Shown piece by piece: positions 29,562 to 37,436 of a stretch of DNA of 64,000 nt. Within the stretch, counting starts at the first letter, position 1. The number at the start of each line of letters is the position of its first letter. Origin of the DNA: Arthrobacter sp. AZCC_0090 (GTDB lineage Bacteria > Actinomycetota > Actinomycetes > Actinomycetales > Micrococcaceae); the NCBI RefSeq assembly GCF_014207375.1, contig NZ_JACHEE010000004.1, positions 248,001 through 312,000 of the forward strand, written 5' to 3'. The notes under the pieces are model-generated. The model did no database searches and had not been told where the DNA came from. It was given only the letters and a program-made list of their open reading frames with translations. The translations under genes were made by a program, and so were the position numbers.

Positions 29562-30305
29562 CTAGTAGATTCCCTCGGCGACGTCGAGGATGCGGGTGAT
29601 GCGCACCGCGTAGTCCTGGTCCACCACAACAACTTCGCCGTGGGCGATCAATCGGCCATTCAGCAGGACATCCGCGGGCGCACCGGCCGAGCGGTCCAGT
29701 TCGATCACTTTGCCCGGTTCCAGGGCGAGGGCGTCGCGCACGGACATGCGGGTGCGTCCGATCTCCACTGTGAGGGCCATTTCGACGTTGCTGATCAGTC
29801 CGAGGCGGGAAGAAACGGCGCTGGCCTGGCTGGCACGAGCGGCCGGAGTATCCTGCACGGTTCCGTGTTCTCGGACCCGGACGGCGAACCAGCCGAATGC
29901 CTGTCCGCCACCTGCCGGGGACTGGCGAAGTTCAAAAACAGCGGTTTCGGGGTCGGAGAGCAGCCCCGCGGCGTCTTCCTCGCGCAACTCGCCCAGCACG
30001 CCGGCGTCGAACGCCTCAGCTGCTTGTTCCATCGCGGGGCGCAGCACGTCGACGGCGGAGACTGCGCCACCGGGCAGGGCCCCTTGAAGGGCGCCACCTG
30101 CAGCGGCCAGGAAGGAACGGTCCGTGAGGATGAGCGCGAAGTCCGCCGTCAGGGCGCCCACGAAGGTGGCCGTGATCGCCAGGGGTGCGCACGGCGCAGC
30201 CCCCTGGGAGGGGACGATGCCGGCGACGTGCAGCGCGGCAGGAGTCGGCAACTGGGCGGCCAACCGCTCGGCCGCGGACTCGTGCAGGGTCAGGGTGATG
30301 CTCAT
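29562..30305 (-). CDS. fliN: flagellar motor switch protein FliN (long form)
   Basis: FliN is part of the C-ring that reverses rotor direction. The C-terminal 80 residues are the SpoA domain: LISNVEMALTVEIGRTRMSV, ALEPGKVIELDRSAGAPADV and LNGRLIAHGEVVVVDQDYAVRIT. The 160-residue N-terminal half resembles the CheC-like domain of Bacillus FliY rather than the short enteric FliN, but I see no clear phosphatase motif. It overlaps fliM by four bases. Confidence 0.93.
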   Translation of the reverse strand: MSITLTLHESAAERLAAQLPTPAALHVAGIVPSQGAAPCAPLAITATFVGALTADFALILTDRSFLAAAGGALQGALPGGAVSAVDVLRPAMEQAAEAFDAGVLGELREEDAAGLLSDPETAVFELRQSPAGGGQAFGWFAVRVREHGTVQDTPAARASQASAVSSRLGLISNVEMALTVEIGRTRMSVRDALALEPGKVIELDRSAGAPADVLLNGRLIAHGEVVVVDQDYAVRITRILDVAEGIY

Positions 30306-31198
30306 CGCTGGTTCTCCTCGATTGTGACGATGACTGCGGCTGCACGCGAGCCGTTGCGGGCGGGGGCGGCGGTAGCCAGCCGGGTGCCGCTGATGGCGAC
30401 GTCGAACGGCCGGTTCTCCAGGTGCGGCAGCGGGATGACGTCCCCGACGGCGAGGCCCAGGATCTGTGCCGGCGTCACCGGTGTGGGGCTCAACTGGATG
30501 GCGACATCCACCGGCACCTGGGCGACCTGGGCGCGGACCAACGCCTCGGCGTCGCGGCTGTGGACCGTGGGATTTACGTCGCCGAGCCCGGAAAGGAGGA
30601 CGTCGGCGGGAATCGCGAGACTAGCTGCGGCAAGGCTTTCGCCCACTTTGACGGTGAATGATGCCACGATCATCAGTTGCGCCGGAGCCGCTGCCTGGGC
30701 GAACTGGGAGTTGTACTGGATGACGTCCATGCGCACAGGAGTAGTCAGAAGGGCGCCGAGCGAATAGCTCAGGTCTTCCAGCCCGTCTTCTACCATGCGG
30801 CTGATGAGGGCCTGCTCGATCTGGGTGAACTTTCGATCCGGGACAGCCATCTCGGTGCCTCCGCCCAACATGCGGGTCACCCAGGACAGGGCTGCCGTGG
30901 CGGGAAACTGCATGACGAGCCGCGACTCGCTGCCCTCAATACGGCACAGCACCATCGAGGTGACGGAAGGCAGGGAAGCCGCGTATTCGTCATAGCTCTG
31001 CATGATGAGCTGTTCCAAGGTGGCGGTGGATTTCACGCGAACCTTGGCCGTGAGCTGTGTCCCCCATTGGCGCGCGAAGGTCTCGAAAGCGACCTCCAGG
31101 ACGCGGCTGTGCTGGCGCGGCAAAGTGGTGGGCCTGCGGAAGTCATAGACGTCCACGGTGCGCTGCCGTCCCGCCAACTGATCTTCCTGTTCACTCAC
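30302..31198 (-). CDS. fliM: flagellar motor switch protein FliM
   Basis: FliM binds phosphorylated CheY and transmits the signal to the rotor. From the GTG used here it has 298 residues. The middle domain has LPRQHSRVLEVAFETFARQWG, GGGTEMAVPDRKFTQIEQAL and SRMVEDGLEDL. The SpoA-like C-terminus has LGLAVGDVIPLPHLENRPFDV. The usual N-terminal CheY-binding LSQxEIDxLL is replaced by MSEQEDQLAG, only loosely similar. Two other starts, TTG 31216 and GTG 31207, are possible. It is the first gene after the interruption of the operon. Confidence 0.95.
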   Translation of the reverse strand: MSEQEDQLAGRQRTVDVYDFRRPTTLPRQHSRVLEVAFETFARQWGTQLTAKVRVKSTATLEQLIMQSYDEYAASLPSVTSMVLCRIEGSESRLVMQFPATAALSWVTRMLGGGTEMAVPDRKFTQIEQALISRMVEDGLEDLSYSLGALLTTPVRMDVIQYNSQFAQAAAPAQLMIVASFTVKVGESLAAASLAIPADVLLSGLGDVNPTVHSRDAEALVRAQVAQVPVDVAIQLSPTPVTPAQILGLAVGDVIPLPHLENRPFDVAISGTRLATAAPARNGSRAAAVIVTIEENQR

Positions 31199-31266
31199 GG
31201 TTGCCACTATCGGCAAGGAAAGGGCGGGCGTAAGGGACTACTTATTGGGCGGACGCGAGTCACCTA

Positions 31267-31321
31267 TGTTCGTTGGCGACACGGGTAAATGCTGGCGACA
31301 CTGAAAATCACTGGCTGACAC
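31267..31321. mobile_element. possible solitary IS21-like element end (three 19-bp-spaced direct repeats)
   Basis: TGGCGACAC at 31274-31282 and 31293-31301 and TGGCTGACAC at 31312-31321 are direct repeats at a constant 19-base period, inside a block that starts TGTTCG. Multiple spaced repeats within a TG-starting end are typical of IS21-family termini. No transposase or second end is present. The alternative is a set of regulator-binding iterons before fliM. Confidence 0.35.
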
Positions 31322-31369
31322 ACAGGGCGTCTCCGCGTCGCAGGCAATACAGGGTGTCGAAAACGCGAC

Positions 31370-31403
31370 GGAGGTCCCGCTCCGGATGTGAAACGAGACC
31401 TCC
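31370..31403 (-). terminator. hairpin terminator after the VOC gene
   Basis: On the minus strand GGAGGTC pairs with GACCTCC over a 20-base loop, followed by GTCGCGTTTT. It lies about 20 bases after the VOC stop codon. If active it separates motAB-araC-VOC transcription from fliM and the export genes. Confidence 0.6.
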
Positions 31404-31423
31404 GATAGTAATGAATGGCTGGC

Positions 31424-31834
31424 CTAGGCCGCCGGTGCTTGGTTGATCCTCACCATGTTGCCCGAGGGATCGCGGAAGGCGCAGTCGCGGGGACCCCACG
31501 GCTGGTCGATGGGTTCCTGCATGACCTCCGCGCCGGACGCTCTGACCTTCTCGAAGAGAGTGTCGACGTCGTCGGAGCGGAAGACGATGGGCCCCAGGAC
31601 TCCCTTGGTGAGCAACTCCTGGAGGGAATCGCCGTCGGCCTTGGAACGGCCGGCGTGCGGTTCGGAAAGCACGATTTCAACACCCGGCTGGTCCGAGCTG
31701 CCGAGCGTGACCCAACGGAAGCCGCCCTGCGCGACGTCGTTGAGCACCTCGAGGCCGAGGGCGTCCCGGTAGAAGGTGAGAGCTTCGTCGGGGTCGTTGA
31801 CAGTGATGTGTGAGTACTGAAGTGAAATGGTCAT
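31424..31834 (-). CDS. VOC (glyoxalase/dioxygenase superfamily) protein
   Basis: The 136-residue protein has two beta-alpha-beta-beta-beta repeats. The first is YSHITVNDPDEALTFYRDALG, a standard opening. The second ends in CAFRDPSGNMVRINQ. Possible metal ligands are His10 in the first repeat and Glu54 in GVEIVLSEP. The substrate is unknown. It follows an AraC-type gene by ten bases on the same strand, and the pair stands between motB and fliM, where fliL would normally be. It has no recognisable link to motility. Confidence 0.85.
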   Translation of the reverse strand: MTISLQYSHITVNDPDEALTFYRDALGLEVLNDVAQGGFRWVTLGSSDQPGVEIVLSEPHAGRSKADGDSLQELLTKGVLGPIVFRSDDVDTLFEKVRASGAEVMQEPIDQPWGPRDCAFRDPSGNMVRINQAPAA

Positions 31835-31844
31835 GACAATGACG

Positions 31845-32303
31845 TTAGTCCGCGGCGATAACGAGCGCTTCTTGAATCCTGCTCTCTTCTTTTCGGCTGG
31901 ACCGTTCGTGTTTACTGGGCCGGGTGCGGATCTTCGCCACGCAGGCAGGCATGGCTGCCACTGCGAGGTGCTCGCGCGTGCGGTAGATGCTGGGCGTCAC
32001 TCCCACGAGTTCGGTGAACCGCGAGCTGAAGGAGCCGAGGGACGTACAACCGACTTCCATGCAGGCGTCGGTGACGCTCATTCCGCCGCGCAGGAGTGCC
32101 ATGGCGCGCTCGATCCGGCGGGTCATGAGGTAGTTGTAGGGGGTCTCGCCATAAGCCGCCCGGAACTGCCGCGAGAAGTGTGCCGGTGACATGAAGGCAT
32201 GGCTGGCCATGGTCGGCACGTCGAGGGGCTTGGCGTACTCGCGGTCGATCAGGTCACGGGCCCGGCGCAAGTAGGTGAGCCTGGCAAGATCCTCCGGGGT
32301 CAT
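31845..32303 (-). CDS. AraC-family transcriptional regulator (DNA-binding domain only)
   Basis: This product of about 152 residues consists of little more than the AraC double helix-turn-helix: ARDLIDREYAKPLDVPTMAS, MSPAHFSRQFRAAYGETPYN, then MSVTDACMEVGCTSLGSFSSRF and the closing VGVTPSIYR. There is no effector domain; the C-terminal 35 residues are basic and unstructured. A GTG 36 bases upstream is an alternative start. It probably controls the VOC gene ten bases downstream. Confidence 0.88.
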   Translation of the reverse strand: MTPEDLARLTYLRRARDLIDREYAKPLDVPTMASHAFMSPAHFSRQFRAAYGETPYNYLMTRRIERAMALLRGGMSVTDACMEVGCTSLGSFSSRFTELVGVTPSIYRTREHLAVAAMPACVAKIRTRPSKHERSSRKEESRIQEALVIAAD

Positions 32304-32385
32304 GCCACGAGCGTACCTCGGCACGCTGGGCTTTACCACGGAGTCCGACGCCGTCCCGCACCGGCCGCTCGCGCGTGCGGGCCCG

Positions 32386-33180
32386 CTACTGGCCCGCCCT
32401 CGCCTTGAGCGCCTCGGGGATCAGCGCGCGGACCACTTCTGGTTTGTCCGAGAGCACGACGACGTCGACGCGCCGGTTGAGCTCCATCAGCGCCTCGGTG
32501 GAATCGTCATTCACCTGCCGGGCCGAGCCGAATGCGACCGCACCTATGTGGGCTGCTGGAATGCCTCCATGGTCCACGAGGTACCTGAGGACGTTGACGG
32601 AACGCGCTGAAGAAAGCTCCCAGGTAGAGGGGTAGGAGGTGATTCCGTTGGCGGCGTGACCTTCCACCATGACTTCAAGACCCGCACTGACCATAGCGGG
32701 GGAAATAGTGCCAAGGACCTGGCTTGCGCGGGCAGTGAGCTCCGGCCGGTCGGGTTCGAAGAAGGTCTGTGATCCTACGAGTTTCACGGTGAGTCCGCGT
32801 TCGCCGATCTGGAACTGCACGTTGGCCCCTAGCCCCGCGGCGTCGAGCTTTGACTTCATGTCGTCACGCAAAGCGGTGAGCCGGTCCACTTCCTTGAGCG
32901 CGAGGTCCAAGGAAGAGAATCCTTGGGCGTCGGCGTGGGTGAACTCCGGCGGAACCACCGTGCCGGTGGCCGTGTCCACCTTCTGGCTGGCGACGGTCCC
33001 GAAGCCGGTCGCGAGCGAATTGCGGAGTTTGTCGAATTTGGCCTGGTCCACCGTGGACATCGCGAACAGGACGATGAACATGCACATTAGGACAGTGACC
33101 ATGTCCATATACGAAGCCATCCAGCGTTCGTCGACGTGCTCCTCCGCCGGAGGTGAGCCACGGCGGCGCCGGGACCTCAT
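32386..33180 (-). CDS. motB: flagellar stator protein MotB
   Basis: MotB anchors the stator to peptidoglycan and carries the proton-accepting Asp. The 264-residue product has a basic N-terminus, one membrane helix with the critical D26 in ASYMDMVTVLMCMFIVLFAM, a plug/linker, and an OmpA-like domain with SQTFFEPDRPELTARASQVL, VEGHAANG and the Arg-rich NRRVDVVV. It overlaps motA by four bases. The expected fliL gene does not follow. Confidence 0.95.
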   Translation of the reverse strand: MRSRRRRGSPPAEEHVDERWMASYMDMVTVLMCMFIVLFAMSTVDQAKFDKLRNSLATGFGTVASQKVDTATGTVVPPEFTHADAQGFSSLDLALKEVDRLTALRDDMKSKLDAAGLGANVQFQIGERGLTVKLVGSQTFFEPDRPELTARASQVLGTISPAMVSAGLEVMVEGHAANGITSYPSTWELSSARSVNVLRYLVDHGGIPAAHIGAVAFGSARQVNDDSTEALMELNRRVDVVVLSDKPEVVRALIPEALKARAGQ

Positions 33181-34004
33181 GCGGCCTTGGACGAAGCGAA
33201 TTTGCCGGGGCGGCCTTCGTCGTCGTTGCTCTTCTTTGCGGACTTCTCCTTGCCGAGCTTCTCAGCGGGGACCATGGCGCGGAGCCGCTCGGCGAGCAGC
33301 AGCGGTTGGGTCCCATTCTGCACTGCAAGCATGCCCTCCATCAGGAGCGTCATGCGTTCGATTTCCAACTCGGACAGGCGCTTGAGCCGGGAACTGAACG
33401 GCAGCCAGATGAAGTTGGCCGACAACAAACCCCACAGGGTAGCCACGAATGCCGAGGCGATCATGGGTCCCAAGTGGTCCGGCGAGGAAAGGTTCTCAAG
33501 GACGTGGGTCAGCGATACCACCGTGCCAATGATGCCGATGGTGGGTGCGTAGCCGCCCAGGCTGGCGAAGAATTTGGCAGAGACGTGATCGCTGCGCATC
33601 TTGGTGTCGATCTCGTCTTCCATGAGGATGCGCAACTCCTCGGCATCCGTTCCGTCGGCGATGTTCTGGAGGGCCCGGGCCAGGAAGGGATCCTTTTCCT
33701 GGGTAGCTGCCTCTTCAAGGGTCAGCAGTCCCTCGCTGCGGGCCTTCTCGGCAAATCCGATCAGCTGATCGATGCTGTCCTGGGGCTTATCCGTCTTCCC
33801 CTTGAAGGCCTTGGGCAAGTCCTTGAATGCCCGGATGGTGTCGCGGAAAGTGTTCCCAGCCAGGCCTACGGCCAAGGTGGCACCGAAAACCAGGACCATC
33901 GGCGCGGGAAGCAGGAGTGCCATGAGGTTGGCGTCTTCGAGGGTCACCATGGCGACCACGGAGCCGAAGGCCAGGAACAGGCCAATGATTGTTGAGGGAT
34001 CCAC
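33177..34004 (-). CDS. motA: flagellar stator protein MotA
   Basis: MotA forms the ring of five around MotB and interacts with FliG. The 275-residue product has four helices (two near the N-terminus, two at about 150-205), with a long cytoplasmic loop between, and the motif FFASLGGYAPTIGIIGTVVSLTHVL before helix 3. The sequence DPSTIIGLFLAFGSVVAMV at the start is typical. The motA and flbD genes are three bases apart. Confidence 0.95.
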   Translation of the reverse strand: MDPSTIIGLFLAFGSVVAMVTLEDANLMALLLPAPMVLVFGATLAVGLAGNTFRDTIRAFKDLPKAFKGKTDKPQDSIDQLIGFAEKARSEGLLTLEEAATQEKDPFLARALQNIADGTDAEELRILMEDEIDTKMRSDHVSAKFFASLGGYAPTIGIIGTVVSLTHVLENLSSPDHLGPMIASAFVATLWGLLSANFIWLPFSSRLKRLSELEIERMTLLMEGMLAVQNGTQPLLLAERLRAMVPAEKLGKEKSAKKSNDDEGRPGKFASSKAA

Positions 34005-34007
34005 GGC

Positions 34008-34262
34008 TTACCTTCCGTCCGGGTCCGGTGTTCGAACGAGGCTCAAGGGGTAGCCCGTCACGGTGGGGAGATCCTGTGCCCGCCGAAGGATATATGCCCG
34101 GTAATTCGCAATCAGTTCCACGACGTCGGCGAGGCTCTCCTGCACAACGTAAGCAGCGCCGTCGAGGGTCACCAGATGGGTGTCCGGACTTTCGTGGATC
34201 CGTTCAATGATGTCCGGATTCACGGCAAAGCGGGTGCCGTTCAGGCGGGTGACAACGATCAT
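34008..34262 (-). CDS. flagellar protein FlbD
   Basis: This small protein of 84 residues starts MIVVTRLNGTRFAVNPDIIE and continues IHESPDTHLVTLDGAAYVVQ, the family hallmark. It is normally found between flgE and motA. The ATG at 34262 is chosen because the family begins there. It is the first gene of the minus-strand flagellar block; upstream, where flgE would be expected, lie 185 bases without a gene and then the metal-resistance genes on the other strand. Confidence 0.9.
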   Translation of the reverse strand: MIVVTRLNGTRFAVNPDIIERIHESPDTHLVTLDGAAYVVQESLADVVELIANYRAYILRRAQDLPTVTGYPLSLVRTPDPDGR

Positions 34263-34447
34263 GGGCCGTTTCTGCTTTAGGTAGGAAGGCACTGTGGGGA
34301 GGGCGGTTCAGTTCCTACTGTCGGCCGGAGGCTCGCTCGCGTTAGCTTGCCGCAGATCCGCGTCGCTCCAGTCATCGAACGCCGTCCATGATTTATCGGT
34401 CCGCGATCAGCGCATTTTCATACAGAATTGCGTGAATACATCGAACA

Positions 34448-34789
34448 ATGTACTTTGAGGACATGGAGACCATGACTCATGCTTCCGTGCTGGCACGCTT
34501 CGGTTATGCGGTGTCAGATCCGACCCGGGCACGCATCCTTCTGGCTTTGGCGGAAGCAGCCGCTTACCCGTCCGATCTCGCCGAGTCCTTGGGCGTCTCG
34601 AGGCAGAGCATGTCCAATCACCTGACCTGCCTGCGGGGCTGCGGGCTCGTGGTCGCCGTCCCGGACGGGCGGCGCAGCCTCTATGAGTTGGCCGATCAAC
34701 GCCTGGGCCACGCGATCAAGGATCTGATCGGCGTCGTACTCGCAGTCGATCCGTCATGCTGCGCCCCGGACGGCCGGTGCCTCACGTGA
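34448..34789 (+). CDS. ArsR/SmtB metalloregulator, CmtR-like (Cd/Pb type)
   Basis: The 113-residue winged-helix repressor has the recognition helix VSRQSMSNHLTCLRGCGLV. Cys61 and Cys65 lie in that helix and Cys104 in the tail (DPSCCAPDGRC), the same arrangement as the Cd(II)/Pb(II) sensor CmtR of Mycobacterium. An ATG at 34463 is another possible start. It overlaps the cation transporter gene by GTGA, and thus probably represses it until cadmium or lead releases it. Confidence 0.87.
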   Translation: MYFEDMETMTHASVLARFGYAVSDPTRARILLALAEAAAYPSDLAESLGVSRQSMSNHLTCLRGCGLVVAVPDGRRSLYELADQRLGHAIKDLIGVVLAVDPSCCAPDGRCLT

Positions 34790-35550
34790 CGGTTCTCATG
34801 CACGCTCCGACGCCGGAGCGCAAGGCCGTCCTGAGCCGGAGGATCCAGCTTTTCGCAGCGGCCACCATCACCTACAACGTCGTTGAAGCCGGGGCGGCGC
34901 TCTGGGCAGGCGATGTCGCCGATTCCTCGGCGCTCATCGGATTTGGGTTGGACTCGGTGATCGAGGTGGCCTCTGCGCTGGCGCTTTCCTGGCAGTTCTC
35001 CGCGAAGGATCCGGAACGGCGCGAACACCTGACCCTGAGAATCATCGCCATATCTTTCTTCGCCCTCGCAGCATTTGTGTCAGTCGAGGCGGTACGTTCC
35101 CTCACTGGCGCGGGTGAAGCCCGGCACTCCACGGCTGGGATCATCATCGCCGGCTTGAGCCTGCTCATCATGCCTGTCCTATCTTGGGCTCAACGGCGGG
35201 CCGGCCGGGAGCTTGGCTCCAACACCGCCGTCGCCGACTCCAAGCAGACCCTCTTGTGCACGTACCTCTCTGCGGTCCTGCTCGCGGGCCTTGTCCTGAA
35301 CAGTCTGCTGGGCTGGTGGTGGGCCGACGCCGGCTCGGCCTTGGTGATCGCAGCAATCGCAGTCCGGGTGGGCTTCAGCGCATGGCGCGGAGACGTCTGC
35401 TGCGCCGTGCCGGGCGTTCCCGCAGTTCAAGGATCCGGAGCCGACGACGGCTGCTGCGTTGAGTGCGGAACCGGTCCTGAACCCGTCAATCTTTCCGTTC
35501 GAGCGGGGCCTCAGGTTCACCAATCCGACAAGCCGGAAACCGCCGGCTAG
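34786..35550 (+). CDS. cation diffusion facilitator-type transporter, Cys-rich C-terminus
   Basis: This 254-residue membrane protein exports divalent metal ions, probably in exchange for protons. About six helices are visible. Conserved residues are in ADSSALIGFGLDSVIEVASA (helix 2) and the later NTAVADSKQTLLCTYLS plus WWADAGSALVIAA (helix 5). The usual cytoplasmic zinc-binding domain is absent and is replaced by a short tail with CC and CCVEC. The GTG start overlaps the repressor stop codon. Cd or Pb is favoured by its CmtR-like partner. Confidence 0.85.
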   Translation: MTVLMHAPTPERKAVLSRRIQLFAAATITYNVVEAGAALWAGDVADSSALIGFGLDSVIEVASALALSWQFSAKDPERREHLTLRIIAISFFALAAFVSVEAVRSLTGAGEARHSTAGIIIAGLSLLIMPVLSWAQRRAGRELGSNTAVADSKQTLLCTYLSAVLLAGLVLNSLLGWWWADAGSALVIAAIAVRVGFSAWRGDVCCAVPGVPAVQGSGADDGCCVECGTGPEPVNLSVRAGPQVHQSDKPETAG

Positions 35551-35556
35551 CCGGTG

Positions 35557-36306
35557 TCAGCGGAGCGTCGCCGGACGGACGCGTACCGGAGCGAGGATGC
35601 CGATGATCATCACGGCCGTCATGGAGCCGGCCGCCATGATTGCCGCGAGCACCACAATCTGGAAGCGCCCCGCTTCGAGCGGCGAGACCCCGCCAAAGAT
35701 CGCCCCGACGAACGCACCGGGCAACGTGACGAGTCCCGTCGTCTTGGTTTGATCGGTGGAAGGAATCAAGGCCGAGTAGACCGTGCGCCGCGCAAGATCC
35801 AGGGTTGCCTGCCTCGGGGTGGCGCCAAGTGCGAGCCAGCCTTCCACCTCCTCCCAATGCTCATAGACCGATTCCTTGAAGCGCCGGCCGGCCAGGACGG
35901 CGATGGTCATTCCGTTGCCAATCACGATCCCGCCAATTGCGAGCGCGTAGCGAGGGGTGAACGCGATGGCACCCGTGGCGAAAATGACGGCGAGAGTTAT
36001 TGCTATGCCTCCGGCCATCGAGCCACTGACCAAGCCCAAGTGGGGCAGGCTCCATCCGATGCGCCGGGTGGCACTCGTCGCGGCCACCGCGAACATGACC
36101 AGAAGCGCGACGGCGACCCACAGTGGGCTGGTAATCACGCCACCCAGAACGAAACTGATCGCGGCGAGTTGGACGGCTCCGCGGAGAATGGCGAGTGCGG
36201 GTGCGAAGGGATGCGGGGCGCGGAACGCCAAAAGCAGTGCCAACGTGACTGCCATCAAGACGCCAACGCCGAGGAATGTCGGCGTGAATTCGGCGAGTCC
36301 GGGCAT
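35557..36306 (-). CDS. FetB-like ABC permease (UPF0014)
   Basis: The 249-residue protein has about seven helices and the UPF0014/FetB features VGVLMAVTLALLLAFRAP, LAGRRFKESVYEHWEEVEGWLALGATPRQA and PLEAGRFQIVVLAA. In E. coli, FetA (ATPase) and FetB form an exporter linked to iron homeostasis. No ATPase gene is adjacent; the neighbours are the CDF gene (convergent) and arsR (divergent). It therefore either uses an ATPase encoded elsewhere or has changed function. The start GTG/ATG choice is not important to the fold; the ATG at 36306 is used. Confidence 0.85.
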   Translation of the reverse strand: MPGLAEFTPTFLGVGVLMAVTLALLLAFRAPHPFAPALAILRGAVQLAAISFVLGGVITSPLWVAVALLVMFAVAATSATRRIGWSLPHLGLVSGSMAGGIAITLAVIFATGAIAFTPRYALAIGGIVIGNGMTIAVLAGRRFKESVYEHWEEVEGWLALGATPRQATLDLARRTVYSALIPSTDQTKTTGLVTLPGAFVGAIFGGVSPLEAGRFQIVVLAAIMAAGSMTAVMIIGILAPVRVRPATLR

Positions 36307-36381
36307 GGGGCCAGCTTATCGAGTGCCGCAAGAAATCCGGCCCGCCTTGCCGTCAATATCGATAAGTGTAAATATATACGC

Positions 36382-36738
36382 GTGTCTATACCTCTGGAGT
36401 TAGCTCCCGTCCAGGCGGTGGCTTGTTGTTCACCGCTTTCCCGGGAACCGTTGTCTGAAACGGAAGCCGACGGAATCGTTCCGTTGCTGAAAGCGCTGGG
36501 CGATCCGGTGCGGCTACGGCTGATGTCCCTCGTGGCGTCCCACGAGGGCGGCGAAGCCTGCGTCTGCGATCTCAATGACGCCTTTGAGCTGTCCCAGCCG
36601 ACCATCAGCCACCACCTGAAAGTCCTGCACGAAGCGGGGTTGCTGGAGCGCGAAAAGCGCGGCGTGTGGGTCTACTACCGGGCGCGCACCGACGCTCTGG
36701 AAAACCTTGCCGCCCTCATCGGGGGCCAGAGCCGGTGA
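36382..36738 (+). CDS. arsR: ArsR-family arsenic-responsive repressor
   Basis: The 118-residue repressor has the As(III)-sensing motif ACVCDLNDAF (Cys60 and Cys62) before the recognition helix QPTISHHLKVLHEAGLLERE, and an extra CC at residues 15-16. It starts with GTG just after an AT-rich stretch (GTAAATATATACGC), so it may be made from a leaderless or nearly leaderless mRNA. The stop overlaps the GTG of aqpS as GTGA. It heads the run arsR-aqpS-arsC and is divergent from the FetB-like gene. Confidence 0.92.
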   Translation: MSIPLELAPVQAVACCSPLSREPLSETEADGIVPLLKALGDPVRLRLMSLVASHEGGEACVCDLNDAFELSQPTISHHLKVLHEAGLLEREKRGVWVYYRARTDALENLAALIGGQSR

Positions 36739-37436
36739 GTGTGCTGAGACGGAAGGTGCTGGCGGAGTTCGCGGGCACCGCTTTCCTGGTCACGGCCGTG
36801 GTGGGGTCCGGCGTCATGGCCTCGCGTCTTTCGCCGAACGACGTCGGCCTGCAGCTTCTACAGAATAGCGTCGCCACCGGCGCCGCACTGGTGGCACTGA
36901 TCCTAGCCCTGCAACCTGTCTCGGCATCCTTCAATCCCGTGGTGACTTTGGTGGAACGGGCTCTCGGGATGGTGGACACGCGCACCGCTGCGGGCCTGAT
37001 CGCCGCCCAATTCGGCGGCGGCCTGGCCGGGACCGTGATCACCAACCTGATGTTCGGTCTCGACGCCGTAACCTTGTCCACGCATGAACGCGCCGGGACG
37101 GGGCTGTGGCTTGGCGAGATCATCGCGACTATCGGGTTGATCCTGGTGATTTTCGGGACCGTCCGATCGCAGCGGGCCGAGCGGGTGGCCTTCGCAGTGG
37201 GTGGCTACATCACGGCCGCGTACTGGTTCACCAGCTCCACCAGCTTCGCCAACCCCGCCGTGACCGTGGCCCGGACCCTCACCGACACTTTCGCGGGCAT
37301 CGCTCCGGCCTCCACGCCGGCCTTCGTCCTCGCCCAACTGTTGGGCGGCACTGCCGGGTTCTTCCTGATCCGCGCCCTCTACCCCACCACTCCCACCCCG
37401 GCCGTAGCTGCGGCCGATCGAAAGGTCCTCTCATGA
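36735..37436 (+). CDS. aqpS: aquaglyceroporin-like arsenic channel AqpS
   Basis: The 233-residue MIP-family channel has six helices. Its first pore box is NPV (67-69, in SASFNPVVTL) instead of NPA, and the second is the normal NPA (173-175, in SFANPAVTVART). Such channels in ars operons (AqpS) let arsenite flow out down its gradient, replacing an energised pump. No ArsB or Acr3 pump is present in the window, which fits that role. The GTG start overlaps arsR and the stop overlaps arsC. Confidence 0.88.
   Translation: MSVLRRKVLAEFAGTAFLVTAVVGSGVMASRLSPNDVGLQLLQNSVATGAALVALILALQPVSASFNPVVTLVERALGMVDTRTAAGLIAAQFGGGLAGTVITNLMFGLDAVTLSTHERAGTGLWLGEIIATIGLILVIFGTVRSQRAERVAFAVGGYITAAYWFTSSTSFANPAVTVARTLTDTFAGIAPASTPAFVLAQLLGGTAGFFLIRALYPTTPTPAVAAADRKVLS

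Noticed and set aside
34300..34447. A 32-codon open stretch on the minus strand (…AFDDWSDADLRQ…) upstream of flbD, as a possible flgE remnant
   Set aside because: It has no start codon and no resemblance to FlgE. It is too short to assign.
35554..36738. A 394-codon plus-strand open frame running into arsR
   Set aside because: Only the last 118 codons, from GTG 36382, match ArsR. The rest is antisense to the FetB-like gene.
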